Shown: positions 33,167 through 43,397, counted from the first letter of the stretch. The stretch is DNA of 44,609 nucleotides from Rhodothermus sp. (GCA_030950375.1 JAUZRN010000037.1:1-44609); one strand, 5' to 3'. Made by a program: numbers and translations. The notes: a model not told the origin generated them from the letters alone.

Positions 33167-34483
33167 TTAGAAACGTCGTCCGCGCACCCGCGTGCCCTTC
33201 ATAAATCCTTCGTAGTGCCGCATAAGCAGATGGCTTTCGATCTGCTGCAGCGTGTCGAGCATCACGCCCACGATGATGAGGAGGCTGGTGCCGCCAAAAA
33301 AGTGGGCAAAGCCGGCCGTCACGCCTGCCCGCATGGCAAAAGCCGGAATGATCGCCACAATCCCCAGAAAAATGGCACCGGGCAGAGTGATACGTGTCAG
33401 AATCGTATCAATGAAATCACTGGTCTGTTTCCCCGGTCGCACCCCCGGGATAAAGCCTCCTTGCCGCTTTAGCGTGTCTGCCATTTCCCGAGGGTTCACA
33501 GCAATAGCAGTGTAGAAATAGGTAAAGAATACAACCAGCACAAAAAAGAGCGAGGAATATCCCCAGCCCGAAATATCCGAGAAAAAGCTCCCGAACTGCT
33601 GCATAAAATCGCTTCCCGGGAAAAAGGTCGCGATCGTGGCAGGCACAAACATAATCGACTGGGCAAAGATAATCGGCATCACACCGGCCGCATTGACGCG
33701 AAGGGGCAAATACTGCGTTACCCCTCCATAAACCCGGCGTCCCACTACCCGCTTAGCATACTGCACAGGAATGCGGCGGGTCCCCTGCGTTACCAGCACC
33801 ACTCCGGCCGTAATCACCACAAAAACAGCCAGCTCCAACAGCACAATGAAGAGGTTGTCTTTGAGGGTAAACTCGTTGTAAATGGCCTGTGGCAGAAAGG
33901 CAATGATGCTCACCATGATGATGAGCGAAATGCCATTGCCAATGCCATTTTCTGTGATCCGCTCACCCAGCCACATGACGAAGACCGTACCGGCCGTTAG
34001 AACAATGACGGCGATCAACATAAAAAAGGCCGGACTGACTATGATGGCCTGTCCGGTAGCACCGTAGCGCAGGTTGATCGCATAGCCTACAGCCTGCAGC
34101 GCCGTAATACCGACCGTCAGATAGCGGGTCATCTGGGTAATTTTGCGGCGTCCCTCCTCGCCTTCACGCTGCAGCTTCTGAAAGTAAGGCACAACGGCCC
34201 CCATCAACTGAATGATGATGGAAGCCGTAATGTAGGGCATGATGCCCAGTGCAAAGATGCCCGCCTGGGAAAAGGCGCCCCCGACGAACAGATCGATCAG
34301 GCCAAACAGGTTATTGGTACCTGCCTGTCGATTGACCTCGGCCAGAATGTGGGCATCTACGCCGGGCAGCGTTACATAGGTGCCGATCCGATAAACGACC
34401 AGCAAGCCAAGCGTGTAAAGCACACGCTGCCGCAGCTCCTCAATCTTCCAGATATTGCGAATGCTTTCTGTAAAACCCGCCAT
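33167..34483 (-). CDS. secY: Protein translocase subunit SecY
   Basis: The 438-residue channel subunit has ten membrane segments. Signatures include RIGTYVTLPGVDAHIL near TM1, the plug-region segment GIFALGIMPYITASIIIQL, cytoplasmic loop QREGEEGRRKITQMTRYLTV, and QGGFIPGVRPGKQTSDFID in the large cytoplasmic loop that binds ribosome/SecA. The C-terminus is basic (RVRGRRF). It forms SecYEG with SecE and SecG, encoded elsewhere. It follows rplO by 51 bases, as in the spc operon. Confidence 0.98.
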   Translation of the reverse strand: MAGFTESIRNIWKIEELRQRVLYTLGLLVVYRIGTYVTLPGVDAHILAEVNRQAGTNNLFGLIDLFVGGAFSQAGIFALGIMPYITASIIIQLMGAVVPYFQKLQREGEEGRRKITQMTRYLTVGITALQAVGYAINLRYGATGQAIIVSPAFFMLIAVIVLTAGTVFVMWLGERITENGIGNGISLIIMVSIIAFLPQAIYNEFTLKDNLFIVLLELAVFVVITAGVVLVTQGTRRIPVQYAKRVVGRRVYGGVTQYLPLRVNAAGVMPIIFAQSIMFVPATIATFFPGSDFMQQFGSFFSDISGWGYSSLFFVLVVFFTYFYTAIAVNPREMADTLKRQGGFIPGVRPGKQTSDFIDTILTRITLPGAIFLGIVAIIPAFAMRAGVTAGFAHFFGGTSLLIIVGVMLDTLQQIESHLLMRHYEGFMKGTRVRGRRF

Positions 34484-34534
34484 AATTTGCTGTAGGCTTG
34501 ACGTCCCTTTACGAGACGCAGCTGCGCTTAAGGG

Positions 34535-34996
34535 TCAGCTAATCACCGTGGCCGTTCCACCCGCTGCTTCAATCTTCTGACGAGCTGACGCGCTGAAGGC
34601 ATGCGCTGAAAGCTGCAACGCCACCGACAGCTCTCCGTCGCCCAGAATCTTGATACGATCGCGCTTTCGCGCCAGACCGGCAGCCACCAGCGTTTCCGGC
34701 GTAATAGGGGCATCGGCCGAGAGACGGCCTGCCTCGATCCACCGGACCAGGTCCTCCAGATTGATTATCCGGTATTCCTTCCGGAACGGACTGCGAAAAC
34801 CCCGTTTGGGCACGCGCCGCACCAGCGGCATCTGCCCTCCTTCAAAGTAAGCCGGAATCTTCTGGCCGCTCCGCGACTTCTGTCCTTTGGTACCACGGGT
34901 GGAGCTGTGTCCACCATAGCCTGATCCCACGCCACGTCCCAGTCGCTTACGCTTGCGAACGGCTCCTTTTGCCGGTTTCAATCGACTCAGATCCAT
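34535..34996 (-). CDS. rplO: 50S ribosomal protein L15
   Basis: 153 residues: the basic N-terminal arm KRKRLGRGVGSGYGGHSSTR with GTKGQKSRSGQKIPAYFEGG, which threads into 23S rRNA, then the globular part IINLEDLVRWIEAGRLSADA. The end AFSASARQKIEAAGGTATVI is typical. Normal length and position, 37 bases from rpmD. Confidence 0.98.
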   Translation of the reverse strand: MDLSRLKPAKGAVRKRKRLGRGVGSGYGGHSSTRGTKGQKSRSGQKIPAYFEGGQMPLVRRVPKRGFRSPFRKEYRIINLEDLVRWIEAGRLSADAPITPETLVAAGLARKRDRIKILGDGELSVALQLSAHAFSASARQKIEAAGGTATVIS

Positions 34997-35033
34997 GGTC
35001 GTCCAACCGTTTTACGCACGGATTGCGCGTGCT

Positions 35034-35234
35034 TTAGGCTTCGATTTCTTCGACACGAACCAGGTGCTCCACCTTTTTAATCATACCCCGAATCTGGGGT
35101 GTATCATTGTGGACCACCGTACGGCCGATACGTCGCAGGCCCAGCGCCTCCAGCGTGCGGCGCTGCCGTGCCGGATAATCGATCACGCTGCGCACCTGCG
35201 TAATTTTCAGCTTTTTTTGCTTTTTTGCCGCCAT
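35034..35234 (-). CDS. rpmD: 50S ribosomal protein L30
   Basis: 66 residues: [20 protein letters not shown] then [20 protein letters not shown] and [14 protein letters not shown], the full L30 fold. It sits between rpsE and rplO, its normal place in the spc operon, 23 bases after rpsE. Confidence 0.97.
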   Translation of the reverse strand: MAAKKQKKLKITQVRSVIDYPARQRRTLEALGLRRIGRTVVHNDTPQIRGMIKKVEHLVRVEEIEA

Positions 35235-35257
35235 AGGTCCTTCCGTGGTCCATCGCG

Positions 35258-35803
35258 TTACCCTTCAAACACCTTCTGTAGCGAAACGCCCCGGCGCTGA
35301 GCAACCTCCAGCGGGTCCTCCAGTTGCTCCAGGGCGTTCATGGTCGCTGCCACCAGATTGTAGGGATTGGTCGATCCCAGCGCCTTACAGAGTACATCGG
35401 TGATCCCGGCGCATTCCAGCACGGCACGCGCGCCACTACCAGCGATCACGCCGGTACCGGGCGCAGCCGGCTTCAGCAGCACACGGGCGGCATCCTGTCG
35501 GCCAATCACCGGATGGGGAATGGTGCCATGTCGAATCGGGACACGGATCAGGTTCTTCTTGGCATTCTCAGTGGCTTTGGCAATGGCGTCAGCCACCTCA
35601 CGCGCCTTGCCTACGCCCGATCCAACCAAGCCATCCCCATCGCCGACGACAACCACCGCACTGAAGGAAAAGCGCCGACCGCCCTGCACGACTTTGGCGA
35701 CACGCTTGACCGACACCAGCCGCTCGATCCACTGCTGCTGTTCAACCGCAGTGCGCTGGCGCTGTCGACGTCGATTACGGTTACGACTTTTCTGCTGTGC
35801 CAT
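35258..35803 (-). CDS. rpsE: 30S ribosomal protein S5
   Basis: From the ATG at 35803 (preceded by GGGGGACAGAAGATT) the protein has 181 residues. It carries a basic Arg/Gln-rich lead ([11 protein letters not shown]), the dsRNA-binding-like half ([38 protein letters not shown]) and the C-terminal half ([38 protein letters not shown]). S5 supports decoding accuracy. The N-terminal extension is longer than in E. coli. Confidence 0.97.
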   Translation of the reverse strand: MAQQKSRNRNRRRQRQRTAVEQQQWIERLVSVKRVAKVVQGGRRFSFSAVVVVGDGDGLVGSGVGKAREVADAIAKATENAKKNLIRVPIRHGTIPHPVIGRQDAARVLLKPAAPGTGVIAGSGARAVLECAGITDVLCKALGSTNPYNLVAATMNALEQLEDPLEVAQRRGVSLQKVFEG

Positions 35804-35838
35804 AATCTTCTGTCCCCCTTTGTCCAATGTCGGGAAGC

Positions 35839-36198
35839 TCAGAACTGAAGGCCGCCCTCACGGGCACCTTCAGCCAGGGCCTTAACCCGGCCGTGGTATT
35901 TGTAAGCGTTTCGGTCAAACACCACCTTGGTCACCTTGGCGGCCAGAGCTCGCTGCGCAACTCGCCGCCCTACCTCCCGACTGATTTCCATCTTGCTTCC
36001 GGGTGGCATATCGCTTTCCAGGCTTGAAGCAGCAGCCAGCGTATGGCCCCGCGTATCGTCAATCACCTGAGCATAAATGTGCTTGTTGGACCGATACACG
36101 CACAGGCGTGGACGTTCCGGCGTACCGCGAATCTTTTTCTTCAAGCCGCGCTTAACGCGAGCCCGACGCTCCTTTTTGCGTTTCAACTCGTTAATCAT
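35839..36198 (-). CDS. rplR: 50S ribosomal protein L18
   Basis: 119 residues: basic start [20 protein letters not shown], then [20 protein letters not shown] and the end [29 protein letters not shown] typical of L18, which binds 5S rRNA. Normal length. The 63-base gap to rplF contains a hairpin. Confidence 0.97.
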   Translation of the reverse strand: MINELKRKKERRARVKRGLKKKIRGTPERPRLCVYRSNKHIYAQVIDDTRGHTLAAASSLESDMPPGSKMEISREVGRRVAQRALAAKVTKVVFDRNAYKYHGRVKALAEGAREGGLQF

Positions 36199-36216
36199 GG
36201 CCGTTTAGCAGGTTTG

Positions 36217-36239
36217 CCGGAAGATTACCGACCTTCCGG
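36217..36239 (-). promoter_or_regulatory. Hairpin in the rplF-rplR gap
   Basis: CCGGAAG (36217-36223) and CTTCCGG (36233-36239) form a 7-bp stem with a 9-base loop. There is no T run after it, so it is unlikely to be a terminator; processing or protein binding is possible. Confidence 0.35.
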
Positions 36240-36261
36240 TGGTTAACGACACAAGCAGACC

Positions 36262-36816
36262 TTAACGACCGGCCGTCTTACCAGCCTTCCGCCGCACGTA
36301 CTCGCCAACGTAGCGAATACCTTTGCCCTTGTAAGGCTCCGGCGGCCTCAGGGAACGAATCTTTGCCGCTACCTGTCCGACCAGCTGCTTGTCAATCCCC
36401 TCAACCACTACGATCGGGTTACTACCACGCTCACTCCGCACGGAAATTTTGATGCCTTCGGGCGGTACAAAATAAATGGGGTGTGAATATCCCAGCGTTA
36501 GCTCCAAGAGATTGCCCGACATAGCCGCCCGGAATCCAATGCCAATGATTTCCAGCTCCTTGCGATAGCCCTGGGTCACCCCTGTCACCATATTCTGAAT
36601 CAGGGCACGGTAGAGTCCGTGCAATGCCCGATGCCGCTTCTGGTCGGTCGGGCGTAACACGCGGACCGTCTTGTCCTGGACCTCTACCGTGATATCCGGA
36701 TCCACCTGTAGCGTGAGCGTTCCTTTAGGACCGGTTACGGTTACCACATTATTGGGGGCAACCTCAACGCGCACGCCATCGGGCAGATGGATCGGCAATT
36801 TCCCTATCCGCGACAT
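36262..36816 (-). CDS. rplF: 50S ribosomal protein L6
   Basis: 184 residues with the duplicated L6 fold: MSRIGKLPIHLPDGVRVEVA, VTVTGPKGTLTLQVDPDITV, then GVTQGYRKELEIIGIGFRAA. The C-terminal signature PEPYKGKGIRYVGEYVRRKA GKTAGR is complete. It lies near the factor-binding centre of the 50S subunit. Normal length and place. Confidence 0.98.
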   Translation of the reverse strand: MSRIGKLPIHLPDGVRVEVAPNNVVTVTGPKGTLTLQVDPDITVEVQDKTVRVLRPTDQKRHRALHGLYRALIQNMVTGVTQGYRKELEIIGIGFRAAMSGNLLELTLGYSHPIYFVPPEGIKISVRSERGSNPIVVVEGIDKQLVGQVAAKIRSLRPPEPYKGKGIRYVGEYVRRKAGKTAGR

Positions 36817-36862
36817 GGTTTGTCTTGTTTAGCTGTGAAGCAGATCCGTGGCTCTCGGTGGC

Positions 36863-37264
36863 TTAGAACACGTAGGCCAGAACTTCGCCGCCAATGTGCA
36901 GCTTGCGCGCCTCTTTATCGGTCATGACACCCTGGGAGGTCGAGATAATGGCGACCCCCAGTCCGTTACGTACCCGTGGCAACGCATCTGCGCCCACATA
37001 CTGGCGCCGTCCGGGCTTGGAAACGCGCTTCAGCTCCCGAATCGCCGGATTGCCATTCCGATCGTACTTCAAGTAGATGCGCAGCAACCCCTGTTTCCCG
37101 TCGTCAATATCCAGGTAGCGCTGCACATAGCCTTTATCCACCAGAATCTGGGTGATGGCCCGCTTCAGTTTGGAAGCAGGAATATCGACGTACACTTTAC
37201 GCGCCATCTGCGCATTGCGCAGCCGCGTCAGGTAATCGGCAATTGGATCCGTAAGCCCACTCAT
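36863..37264 (-). CDS. rpsH: 30S ribosomal protein S8
   Basis: 133 residues: [20 protein letters not shown] at the start and the conserved C-terminal [35 protein letters not shown]8 binds the central domain of 16S rRNA and in E. coli represses the spc operon near rplE; I cannot confirm a mimic site here. Normal length, 27 bases after rpsN. Confidence 0.98.
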   Translation of the reverse strand: MSGLTDPIADYLTRLRNAQMARKVYVDIPASKLKRAITQILVDKGYVQRYLDIDDGKQGLLRIYLKYDRNGNPAIRELKRVSKPGRRQYVGADALPRVRNGLGVAIISTSQGVMTDKEARKLHIGGEVLAYVF

Positions 37265-37291
37265 GGTTGTTTTCGTTGACTGAAATCAGGG

Positions 37292-37561
37292 TTACCAGCT
37301 GGCTTTGCGAACCCCGGGAATTTTCCCCTCCAGAGCCATCTGGCGAAAGACGATACGCGAGACGCCAAACTTGCGCAGGTAGCCTCGCGCCCGTCCTGTC
37401 AGCGGACAGCGGTTCCGCAACCGGACTGGACTGGAATTTCGTGGGAGCTTCTGGAGCCCAATCCAGTCCCCTGCCTCCTTGAGCTGACGCCGCTTCTCGG
37501 CGTACTTGGCTACCAGTTCACGGCGTTTCTTTTCGCGTGCCATCCAACATTTCTTAGCCAT
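37292..37561 (-). CDS. rpsN: 30S ribosomal protein S14, zinc-free type
   Basis: 89 residues: [20 protein letters not shown], then [31 protein letters not shown] with the conserved end [11 protein letters not shown]. It lacks the CxxC-CxxC zinc ribbon of the short S14 type and matches the long cysteine-poor form. It lies only 6 bases after rplE. Confidence 0.97.
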   Translation of the reverse strand: MAKKCWMAREKKRRELVAKYAEKRRQLKEAGDWIGLQKLPRNSSPVRLRNRCPLTGRARGYLRKFGVSRIVFRQMALEGKIPGVRKASW

Positions 37562-37567
37562 AGCGCC

Positions 37568-38143
37568 TTATGCTGCCTTTGCTTTCGGTTCCTCCCGACG
37601 GACAAAGGGCATGCCCAGCAATTTCAGCAGGGCATAGGCTTCTTCATCCGTTTTCGCCGTGGTTACGAACGTGATATCGAAGCCACTGATGCGTTCGACC
37701 TTGTCCACGTCAATCTCGGGAAAGATAATCTGTTCAGGAATGCCCAGCGTGTAGTTGCCTCGCCCGTCGAAACTACGGTCTGAGACGCCCCGGAAATCCC
37801 GCATCCGGGGCAGCGCCAGGGTGACCAGCCGATCAAAGAATTCATACATCCGATCACCTCGTAGCGTGACCGACACGCCTACGGGCATCCCTTTGCGAAT
37901 CTTGAAGTTGGAAATGCTCTTTTTGGCGCGACGCACAACCGGATGCTGTCCGGTAATCAGCCGGATTTCCTCGATCGCGTCGTCCAGCAGCTTTTTGTTC
38001 TGAGCGGCCTCCCCCACGCCTTTGTTAACGCAGATTTTAACCAGGCGGGGCACCTCCATCACATTGCGGTACCCGAACTGTTTCATCAGGGCGGGTACCA
38101 CTTCTTCCCGATACTTTTTTTTCAGTCGCGGAATGTAAGTCAT
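37568..38143 (-). CDS. rplE: 50S ribosomal protein L5
   Basis: 191 residues: [40 protein letters not shown] and [20 protein letters not shown], then [20 protein letters not shown] and [21 protein letters not shown]5 binds 5S rRNA and contacts P-site tRNA. It has a small C-terminal addition ([10 protein letters not shown]). Normal place between rplX and rpsN. Confidence 0.98.
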   Translation of the reverse strand: MTYIPRLKKKYREEVVPALMKQFGYRNVMEVPRLVKICVNKGVGEAAQNKKLLDDAIEEIRLITGQHPVVRRAKKSISNFKIRKGMPVGVSVTLRGDRMYEFFDRLVTLALPRMRDFRGVSDRSFDGRGNYTLGIPEQIIFPEIDVDKVERISGFDITFVTTAKTDEEAYALLKLLGMPFVRREEPKAKAA

Positions 38144-38180
38144 GGCTCCCTTCTATTCTGGGCTTTGGCGCATGCCGGCT

Positions 38181-38537
38181 TCATCGATCCAGTTCTTCAC
38201 CGGTGGTTTTCGCATAGCGCACCCAGCGTCCGCGTCCCGTAGCCGGGTCTTCCACCCATTTGCGCCCCACCCGCGTAGGTCGTCCGTTACTGTCAAGCGG
38301 CATCACGTTCGAGACGTGGATGGGCATTTCCTGCTGGATGCGCCCACCCTGCGGATATTTCGGGCTGGGACGCACATGCCGGATGCGCAGGTTCACGCCT
38401 TCCACAATCACACGCTGCTTCTTGGGGAAGACGCGTAGAATGCGGCCTTCCTTACCTTTGTCGTTGCCGGCGATCACGCGCACCAGATCGCCCCGTTTTA
38501 CGTGCAGCTTGGGTTGCTTATTTTTCTTACGCGGCAT
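38181..38537 (-). CDS. rplX: 50S ribosomal protein L24
   Basis: From the ATG at 38537 it has 118 residues; the four residues before it would need a TTG start. The KOW motif is clear in [20 protein letters not shown], followed by [20 protein letters not shown] and [13 protein letters not shown]. It starts early 50S assembly. The C-terminal end ([20 protein letters not shown]) is somewhat longer than in E. coli. Confidence 0.97.
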   Translation of the reverse strand: MPRKKNKQPKLHVKRGDLVRVIAGNDKGKEGRILRVFPKKQRVIVEGVNLRIRHVRPSPKYPQGGRIQQEMPIHVSNVMPLDSNGRPTRVGRKWVEDPATGRGRWVRYAKTTGEELDR

Positions 38538-38571
38538 GGCCTTCTGCAACGCTTAGGTTGTACGCGGCGGC

Positions 38572-38940
38572 TCACACGACTTCAGGGGCCAGCGAAACAA
38601 TACGCATGAAGCGTTTGTCGCGTAGCTCCCGCGCCACCGGCCCAAAGATACGGGTACCAATCGGCTCATCCTGGTTGTTAATCAGAACCGCCGCATTATC
38701 ATCAAAACGAATGTAAGTTCCGTCAGGCCGGCGATACTCCTTCCTGGTACGGACGACCACAGCTTTCACCACGTCGCCCTTCTTTACGCTACCCCCCGGA
38801 ATTGCCGACTTGACGGAAACCACAATTTTATCTCCTACGCGGGCGTAGCGCTTGTGGCTTCCGCCCAGCACCCGAATGCAGAGCACTTCTTTGGCTCCGC
38901 TGTTATCGGCAACAACCAGCCTGCTTTCCTGCTGAATCAT
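38572..38940 (-). CDS. rplN: 50S ribosomal protein L14
   Basis: 122 residues: [20 protein letters not shown], the signature region [20 protein letters not shown] and [20 protein letters not shown], ending [11 protein letters not shown]14 sits at the subunit interface and is the docking site of RsfS. Normal length, 34 bases before rplX. Confidence 0.98.
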   Translation of the reverse strand: MIQQESRLVVADNSGAKEVLCIRVLGGSHKRYARVGDKIVVSVKSAIPGGSVKKGDVVKAVVVRTRKEYRRPDGTYIRFDDNAAVLINNQDEPIGTRIFGPVARELRDKRFMRIVSLAPEVV

Positions 38941-38955
38941 GGTCGTTCCTGGGCT

Positions 38956-39237
38956 TTACTTGGCCCGTTCGATAATTTCAACGAGGCGCCAGCGCTTGCG
39001 CTTCGAGAGCGGTCGCGTTTCCATGATACGGACGACGTCGCCCTCCTGGGCCTCGTTGTGTTCGTCATGGGCCATCAATTTCGTGGTACGCTTGATATAC
39101 TTGCCATAGAGCGGATGCTTGATCTGTCGCTCGACAGCAACCGTGATCGTCTTGTCCATCTTATTGCTGACGACCACGCCGATCCGCTCTTTCCGGCGTC
39201 CGCGTTGGGTCTTTTGCGTCTGCTGTTCGTTGGCCAT
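38956..39237 (-). CDS. rpsQ: 30S ribosomal protein S17
   Basis: 93 residues with an OB-fold: [40 protein letters not shown] and [20 protein letters not shown]. It has a clear AAAGGAG ribosome-binding site. Normal length for the family with a short Gln-rich lead. It is 15 bases from rplN and 54 after rpmC. Confidence 0.97.
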   Translation of the reverse strand: MANEQQTQKTQRGRRKERIGVVVSNKMDKTITVAVERQIKHPLYGKYIKRTTKLMAHDEHNEAQEGDVVRIMETRPLSKRKRWRLVEIIERAK

Positions 39238-39291
39238 AGCTCCTTTTTGACAACTTGGTGAGCCGCGCCCTCACCAACGACCGCGTTTTAT

Positions 39292-39504
39292 CTATTTAGC
39301 GGAAGCTTGCTGGGCTTCCCGAAGCTTTTCATTGTAGATTGTCTTCAACCGTGCAATAAGCCGGCGCTTGTTGCGCAGCTGCATGGGATTCTCAAGCTGC
39401 GCCACAGCATGCTGGAAGCGCAGCTGACGCAATTCTTCCTCCTCCGTTCGAATACGCTGGGCAATCTCTTCCAGGCTCATTGCACGGATTTCTTTCGGCT
39501 TCAT
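39292..39504 (-). CDS. rpmC: 50S ribosomal protein L29
   Basis: 70 residues, all helical: [20 protein letters not shown] then [33 protein letters not shown], the L29 signature. It lies at the exit tunnel mouth and helps bind trigger factor and SRP. Normal length; 21 bases after rplP. Confidence 0.97.
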   Translation of the reverse strand: MKPKEIRAMSLEEIAQRIRTEEEELRQLRFQHAVAQLENPMQLRNKRRLIARLKTIYNEKLREAQQASAK

Positions 39505-39525
39505 AGCCCGCGTCCCAGGTTTGGA

Positions 39526-39951
39526 TTAGCGTCTTGAAGTAGCGACCAGTTCAGGCCGCATGACAAATTTGGTCTTAATCGGCAACTTATGGGAAGCCAA
39601 CCGGAGCGCCTCACGCGCCAACTCCTCAGGCACCCCGCCCACTTCGAAAAGAATACGTCCCGGTTGCACAACCGCAACCCAGAATTCCACCGAGCCCTTG
39701 CCTTTCCCCATACGGACTTCGGCCGGCTTTTTGGTCACGGGCTTATCCGGGAAAATGCGGATGTAAACCTTACCGGTACGCTTCAACTTACGCGTGATGG
39801 CCACTCGGGCCGCTTCGATTTGCCGGGCGGTTATACGCGCCGGCTCCAGCGCTTTGATCCCGAAATCACCAAATTCTAATTGGGTACCGCGGGACGCCAG
39901 GCCACGAATGCGGCCTTTCTGTTGCTTGCGGTACTTGGTGCGTCGGGGCAT
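39526..39951 (-). CDS. rplP: 50S ribosomal protein L16
   Basis: 141 residues: [40 protein letters not shown] and [20 protein letters not shown], typical L16, which orders the A-site finger and central protuberance. An ATG two codons upstream (39957) is also possible, but GGAG lies eight bases before 39951 and only two before the other, so 39951 is preferred. Confidence 0.97.
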   Translation of the reverse strand: MPRRTKYRKQQKGRIRGLASRGTQLEFGDFGIKALEPARITARQIEAARVAITRKLKRTGKVYIRIFPDKPVTKKPAEVRMGKGKGSVEFWVAVVQPGRILFEVGGVPEELAREALRLASHKLPIKTKFVMRPELVATSRR

Positions 39952-40017
39952 TAACATGGCTCCTACCTCCGCTTCGCTTACAGCGAGGGCGTACGAGGCC
40001 CCCGCAAGGGTTCAGGG

Positions 40018-40767
40018 TTAGCGTTCTTCGCCTGCAGCACGTCGACCGGCCCGTCGTGCCCGACGCCGACGCCGCCGCTCAGGCTGCTCCAGCGTCTGTT
40101 GCTGCTGCCGCTGAATCAACGCATTCGGGCTCAAATCCGGCTTACCAATAATCTCTCCCAGAAAAATCCAGACCTTCACTCCAATGGTGCCATAGATGGT
40201 GTAGGCCACAGCCTGCGCATAGTCAATATTGGCCCGGAGCGTATGCAGGGGCACACGGCCTTCCAGGTACTGCTCAGTACGACTCATCTCGGCTCCCCCA
40301 AGACGACCGGAAACCTTGATACGAATGCCCTCGGCCCCCATGCGCATGGCTGCCGTAATGGCCTGCTTCATAGCCCGCCGGAAAGAGACGCGTCCCTCCA
40401 GCTGCTGGGCAATATTCTGGGCCACCAGGCTGGCGTCCAGCTCCGGCCGCTTGATCTCACTGATGTTGATCTGGATTTCTTTCCCGGTCAGTTTTTGCAA
40501 CTCTTCCCGTAACTTCTCGACTTCCTGCCCACCACGGCCGATGACAACGCCCGGACGGCTGGTATGCAACGTAAGGATCACCCGCTTGGGCGTGCGTTCA
40601 ATCACCACGCGGCTCAAACCGGCACGCTTCAAACGCGCGTGCAAATAACGCCGGATCTCTTCATCTTCGATGAGCTTCTCCGGCAGATCCTTTTCGGCAT
40701 ACCAGCTGGAAAACCAGCCGCGAATGACGCCCAGTCGAAATCCTATCGGGTGTGTCTTCTGCCCCAT
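40018..40767 (-). CDS. rpsC: 30S ribosomal protein S3
   Basis: 249 residues: [20 protein letters not shown], a KH type II domain with [20 protein letters not shown], and the C-terminal half ([20 protein letters not shown]-like [38 protein letters not shown]). It ends in an Arg-rich tail ([12 protein letters not shown]). S3 lines the mRNA entry channel. Normal place, 43 bases after rplV. Confidence 0.98.
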   Translation of the reverse strand: MGQKTHPIGFRLGVIRGWFSSWYAEKDLPEKLIEDEEIRRYLHARLKRAGLSRVVIERTPKRVILTLHTSRPGVVIGRGGQEVEKLREELQKLTGKEIQINISEIKRPELDASLVAQNIAQQLEGRVSFRRAMKQAITAAMRMGAEGIRIKVSGRLGGAEMSRTEQYLEGRVPLHTLRANIDYAQAVAYTIYGTIGVKVWIFLGEIIGKPDLSPNALIQRQQQQTLEQPERRRRRRARRAGRRAAGEER

Positions 40768-40810
40768 AATACACTTTGCTCAGCAGTTAAAAAGTCTCTT
40801 ACACGCCACT

Positions 40811-41170
40811 TCAGGCTTCCTCAGCAGGCTCCATGGTGGCCACGACTACGGTCAGATGGCTCATGCGACGCCGGATGGGAACCGCCCGTCCACGGGGAGC
40901 CGCCCGCCAGCGCTTGAGCCGTGGCCCATCGTCCACCCGAATATCCCGGATGACCAGCGTCGCCTCATCAATCCGCTCTTCGGGATTTTTTTCGATCAGG
41001 TTGTAAACCGCCGAACGGATGGTCTTCTCAATAGGACGCGCCGCCCGATGTGGTAGATGACGCAGGATGGCCAGCGCTTCGGCGACCCGCTTACCACGCA
41101 CGGCGTTGACCACCACGCGCATCTTACGCGGCGAACTTCGGATGTATTTGTTGATCGCTCTGGCTTCCAT
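40811..41170 (-). CDS. rplV: 50S ribosomal protein L22
   Basis: 119 residues: NKYIRSSPRKMRVVVNAVRG, ALAILRHLPHRAARPIEKTI and the conserved tunnel-lining hairpin region GPRLKRWRAAPRGRAVPIRR, which meets macrolide sites. Normal length with a few extra residues at the end (VVVATMEPAEEA). 15 bases after rpsS. Confidence 0.98.
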   Translation of the reverse strand: MEARAINKYIRSSPRKMRVVVNAVRGKRVAEALAILRHLPHRAARPIEKTIRSAVYNLIEKNPEERIDEATLVIRDIRVDDGPRLKRWRAAPRGRAVPIRRRMSHLTVVVATMEPAEEA

Positions 41171-41185
41171 TGCTCCTTCGAAAGC

Positions 41186-41470
41186 TTATCGACGGCCACG
41201 CTTATCCTTTTTGTCGCCAGCATGCCCGCGGAAGGTCCGCGTCGGCGCAAACTCGCCCAGCCGATGTCCGACCATGTTTTCGGTCACGTAGACCGGGATA
41301 AACTGCCGGCCGTTGTGCACAGCAAACGTATGTCCGACAAACTCGGGAATGATCATGGAGGCCCGGCTCCAGGTCTTGATCACTTTTTTCTCGCCGGTCC
41401 GATTAAGCTCTTCGACTTTTTTCAGCAGCTTATAATGGACATAAGGTCCTTTTTTTAGCGAACGCGCCAT
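41186..41470 (-). CDS. rpsS: 30S ribosomal protein S19
   Basis: 94 residues: [40 protein letters not shown] and the signature [21 protein letters not shown]19 contacts S13 in the head and the A-site finger. Normal length and position; 35 bases after rplB. Confidence 0.98.
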   Translation of the reverse strand: MARSLKKGPYVHYKLLKKVEELNRTGEKKVIKTWSRASMIIPEFVGHTFAVHNGRQFIPVYVTENMVGHRLGEFAPTRTFRGHAGDKKDKRGRR

Positions 41471-41505
41471 ATCCGCTTCTCTGCGTTTTGCTTAAGCGTC
41501 GCGCT

Positions 41506-42336
41506 TTACTTTGCAGCGTTACGACGACGCAGAATATATTTGTCCGAAGGTTTGTTGCGCTTCCGCGTCTTGTAGCCTTTCGCAGGCTGTCCCCAGGGCG
41601 AACGCGGATGCCCCCCCGAGTGCCGTCCTTCGCCACCCCCCATGGGGTGGTCAATGGGGTTCATGGCCACGCCCCGCACTTTGGGACGGATACCCAGCCA
41701 GCGACTACGACCCGCCTTCCCGAGGTCGATATTCATGTGATCCGGGTTGCTCGTGGTCCCGATGGTGGCCCGGCATTTCACATGAATGAGCCGAATCTCA
41801 CCAGAGGGCAACCGCAAGGTAACATAGTTGCCCTCACGCGCCATGAGCTGGGCATAGGTGCCGGCTGCCCGGGCAATCTGCGCTCCTTTCCCGGGTTTCA
41901 TTTCAATGCAATGCACATAGGAACCTACCGGGATATTTTCCAAGGGGAGGCAGTTCCCCGGCTCCGGCGGGGCATCCGGCCCGTTCATCACAATTTGTCC
42001 GACCTTAATTTCATTCGGCGCAATGATATAGCGCTTTTCACCATCGGCATAAGCCAACAGCGCAATGCGCGCCGAACGGTTCGGGTCGTACTCAATGCTG
42101 ACCACTCGGGCAGGAATACCGTCTTTGTCGCGCTTGAAGTCTATGATCCGATAGCGCCGCTTGTGGCCACCGCCCTGATGTCGGGTGGTAATGCGCCCCT
42201 GATTGTTGCGGCCGGCCCGTTTCTTCAGCGGCGCCAGCAGGCTTTTTTCCGGGGTATCTCTGGTGATTTCCTCAAACGTCGAAACCGAATACTGGCGCTG
42301 ACCAGGAGTTACCGGTTTCCGTTTGCGAATCGGCAT
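41506..42336 (-). CDS. rplB: 50S ribosomal protein L2
   Basis: 276 residues: [20 protein letters not shown], the OB/SH3 core ([40 protein letters not shown]) and the C-terminal peptidyl-transferase region [20 protein letters not shown] with the conserved His of [11 protein letters not shown]2 joins the subunits and supports peptide bond formation. Normal length. Confidence 0.98.
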   Translation of the reverse strand: MPIRKRKPVTPGQRQYSVSTFEEITRDTPEKSLLAPLKKRAGRNNQGRITTRHQGGGHKRRYRIIDFKRDKDGIPARVVSIEYDPNRSARIALLAYADGEKRYIIAPNEIKVGQIVMNGPDAPPEPGNCLPLENIPVGSYVHCIEMKPGKGAQIARAAGTYAQLMAREGNYVTLRLPSGEIRLIHVKCRATIGTTSNPDHMNIDLGKAGRSRWLGIRPKVRGVAMNPIDHPMGGGEGRHSGGHPRSPWGQPAKGYKTRKRNKPSDKYILRRRNAAK

Positions 42337-42404
42337 GATCGTTTACACAGTCTGCGGCAGGCATTGCTGCCTCTATCCGGGCTTTGCGCCTGCCAGGTTC
42401 ACGC

Positions 42405-42707
42405 TCACACGTTCTCGAAGAAGTCGATCCGTGGGCTATCAGGCGTCAGGGTCACGATCGCCTTTTTGTAAGCGCCCGTGCGTCCTTCAGCAACACCTCG
42501 CCGCGTAAATTGCCGGCGGCGTTTACCGGGCATGATCATGGTGCGCACTTTTTTGACCTTGACGCCCGGATACATCGCCTCAACCGCCTTGCGGATTTCA
42601 ATCTTGTTCGCGTCTTTCGCCACGATAAAGGCGTAGCGCCCTTCTTCCATCTGCTGCGAGAGCTTCTCCGTCACCAGCGGACGGATCAGAATCGGGTGCT
42701 TGCTCAT
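42405..42707 (-). CDS. rplW: 50S ribosomal protein L23
   Basis: 100 residues: MSKHPILIRPLVTEKLSQQM, YAFIVAKDANKIEIRKAVEA and VKVKKVRTMIMPGKRRRQFT, the full L23 fold. It lies at the tunnel exit and is the trigger factor docking site. Normal length and place; 22 bases after rplD. Confidence 0.97.
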   Translation of the reverse strand: MSKHPILIRPLVTEKLSQQMEEGRYAFIVAKDANKIEIRKAVEAMYPGVKVKKVRTMIMPGKRRRQFTRRGVAEGRTGAYKKAIVTLTPDSPRIDFFENV

Positions 42708-42729
42708 GGTCTGATCTCAACCGGTTTGA

Positions 42730-43374
42730 TTATGCGGCCACCGGTGCGCTGCGCAACTGCTGGTTCAGCACCTCCACAGCGCTTTCCTGCAGAAGCAGCA
42801 CCTGTGCATCCAGCAGGTCGCGTGTCGAGGCATTCCGGGCCTCCAGCACCCGCACCTTGGGCAGGTTGCGACTCGACAGATACAGCGTGGGATTATGATT
42901 ACCGGTCAATAGCAGCACTTTGCGTCCGGCCAGCCCCTGAGCGTCGAGCACCTCCAGCAACCGCCGGGTGCTGGGTTGCTCAAACGTAAAGTCTTCCACT
43001 ACCCGGATCGCCTCGGCTTTTGCCTTATAGCTCAATGCCGAGCGTCGTGCCAGTCGCCTGGTCTTGCGATTGACCTTCAGTTCATAGGAGCGAGGCTGTG
43101 GCCCATGCGCTGTACCTCCACCGCGTCGAATAGGCGACTTGGCGTCACCCGCTCGGGCATAGCCGGTCCCTTTCTGGCGATACAGCTTACGGGTGCTGTG
43201 GGCATTCTCTGCCCGATTTTTCACCTTATGGGTCCCCTGCCGCCGGTTAGCCTCGATCCGCTTGACGTCGAGCCAGAGTACGTGATCGTTTGGCTCGATC
43301 TCGAACACCGTGGGATCGAGCATTACCGTACGGCCGCTTTCGCTTCCATCCAACCGATATACCTGCAGTTCCAT
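42730..43374 (-). CDS. rplD: 50S ribosomal protein L4
   Basis: 214 residues: the tunnel-reaching loop is clear in NRRQGTHKVKNRAENAHSTR and RQKGTGYARAGDAKSPIRRG, with GGTAHGPQPRSYELKVNRKT and the C-terminal fold after it. In E. coli L4 represses its own S10 operon; no leader can be examined here. Normal length. Confidence 0.98.
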   Translation of the reverse strand: MELQVYRLDGSESGRTVMLDPTVFEIEPNDHVLWLDVKRIEANRRQGTHKVKNRAENAHSTRKLYRQKGTGYARAGDAKSPIRRGGGTAHGPQPRSYELKVNRKTRRLARRSALSYKAKAEAIRVVEDFTFEQPSTRRLLEVLDAQGLAGRKVLLLTGNHNPTLYLSSRNLPKVRVLEARNASTRDLLDAQVLLLQESAVEVLNQQLRSAPVAA

Positions 43375-43397
43375 GACGTCGTCTCAATTCGGGGCCG

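Noticed and set aside
41488-42471. Plus-strand open frame of 327 codons opposite rplB
   Set aside because: Antisense to intact L2 and without protein-like features.
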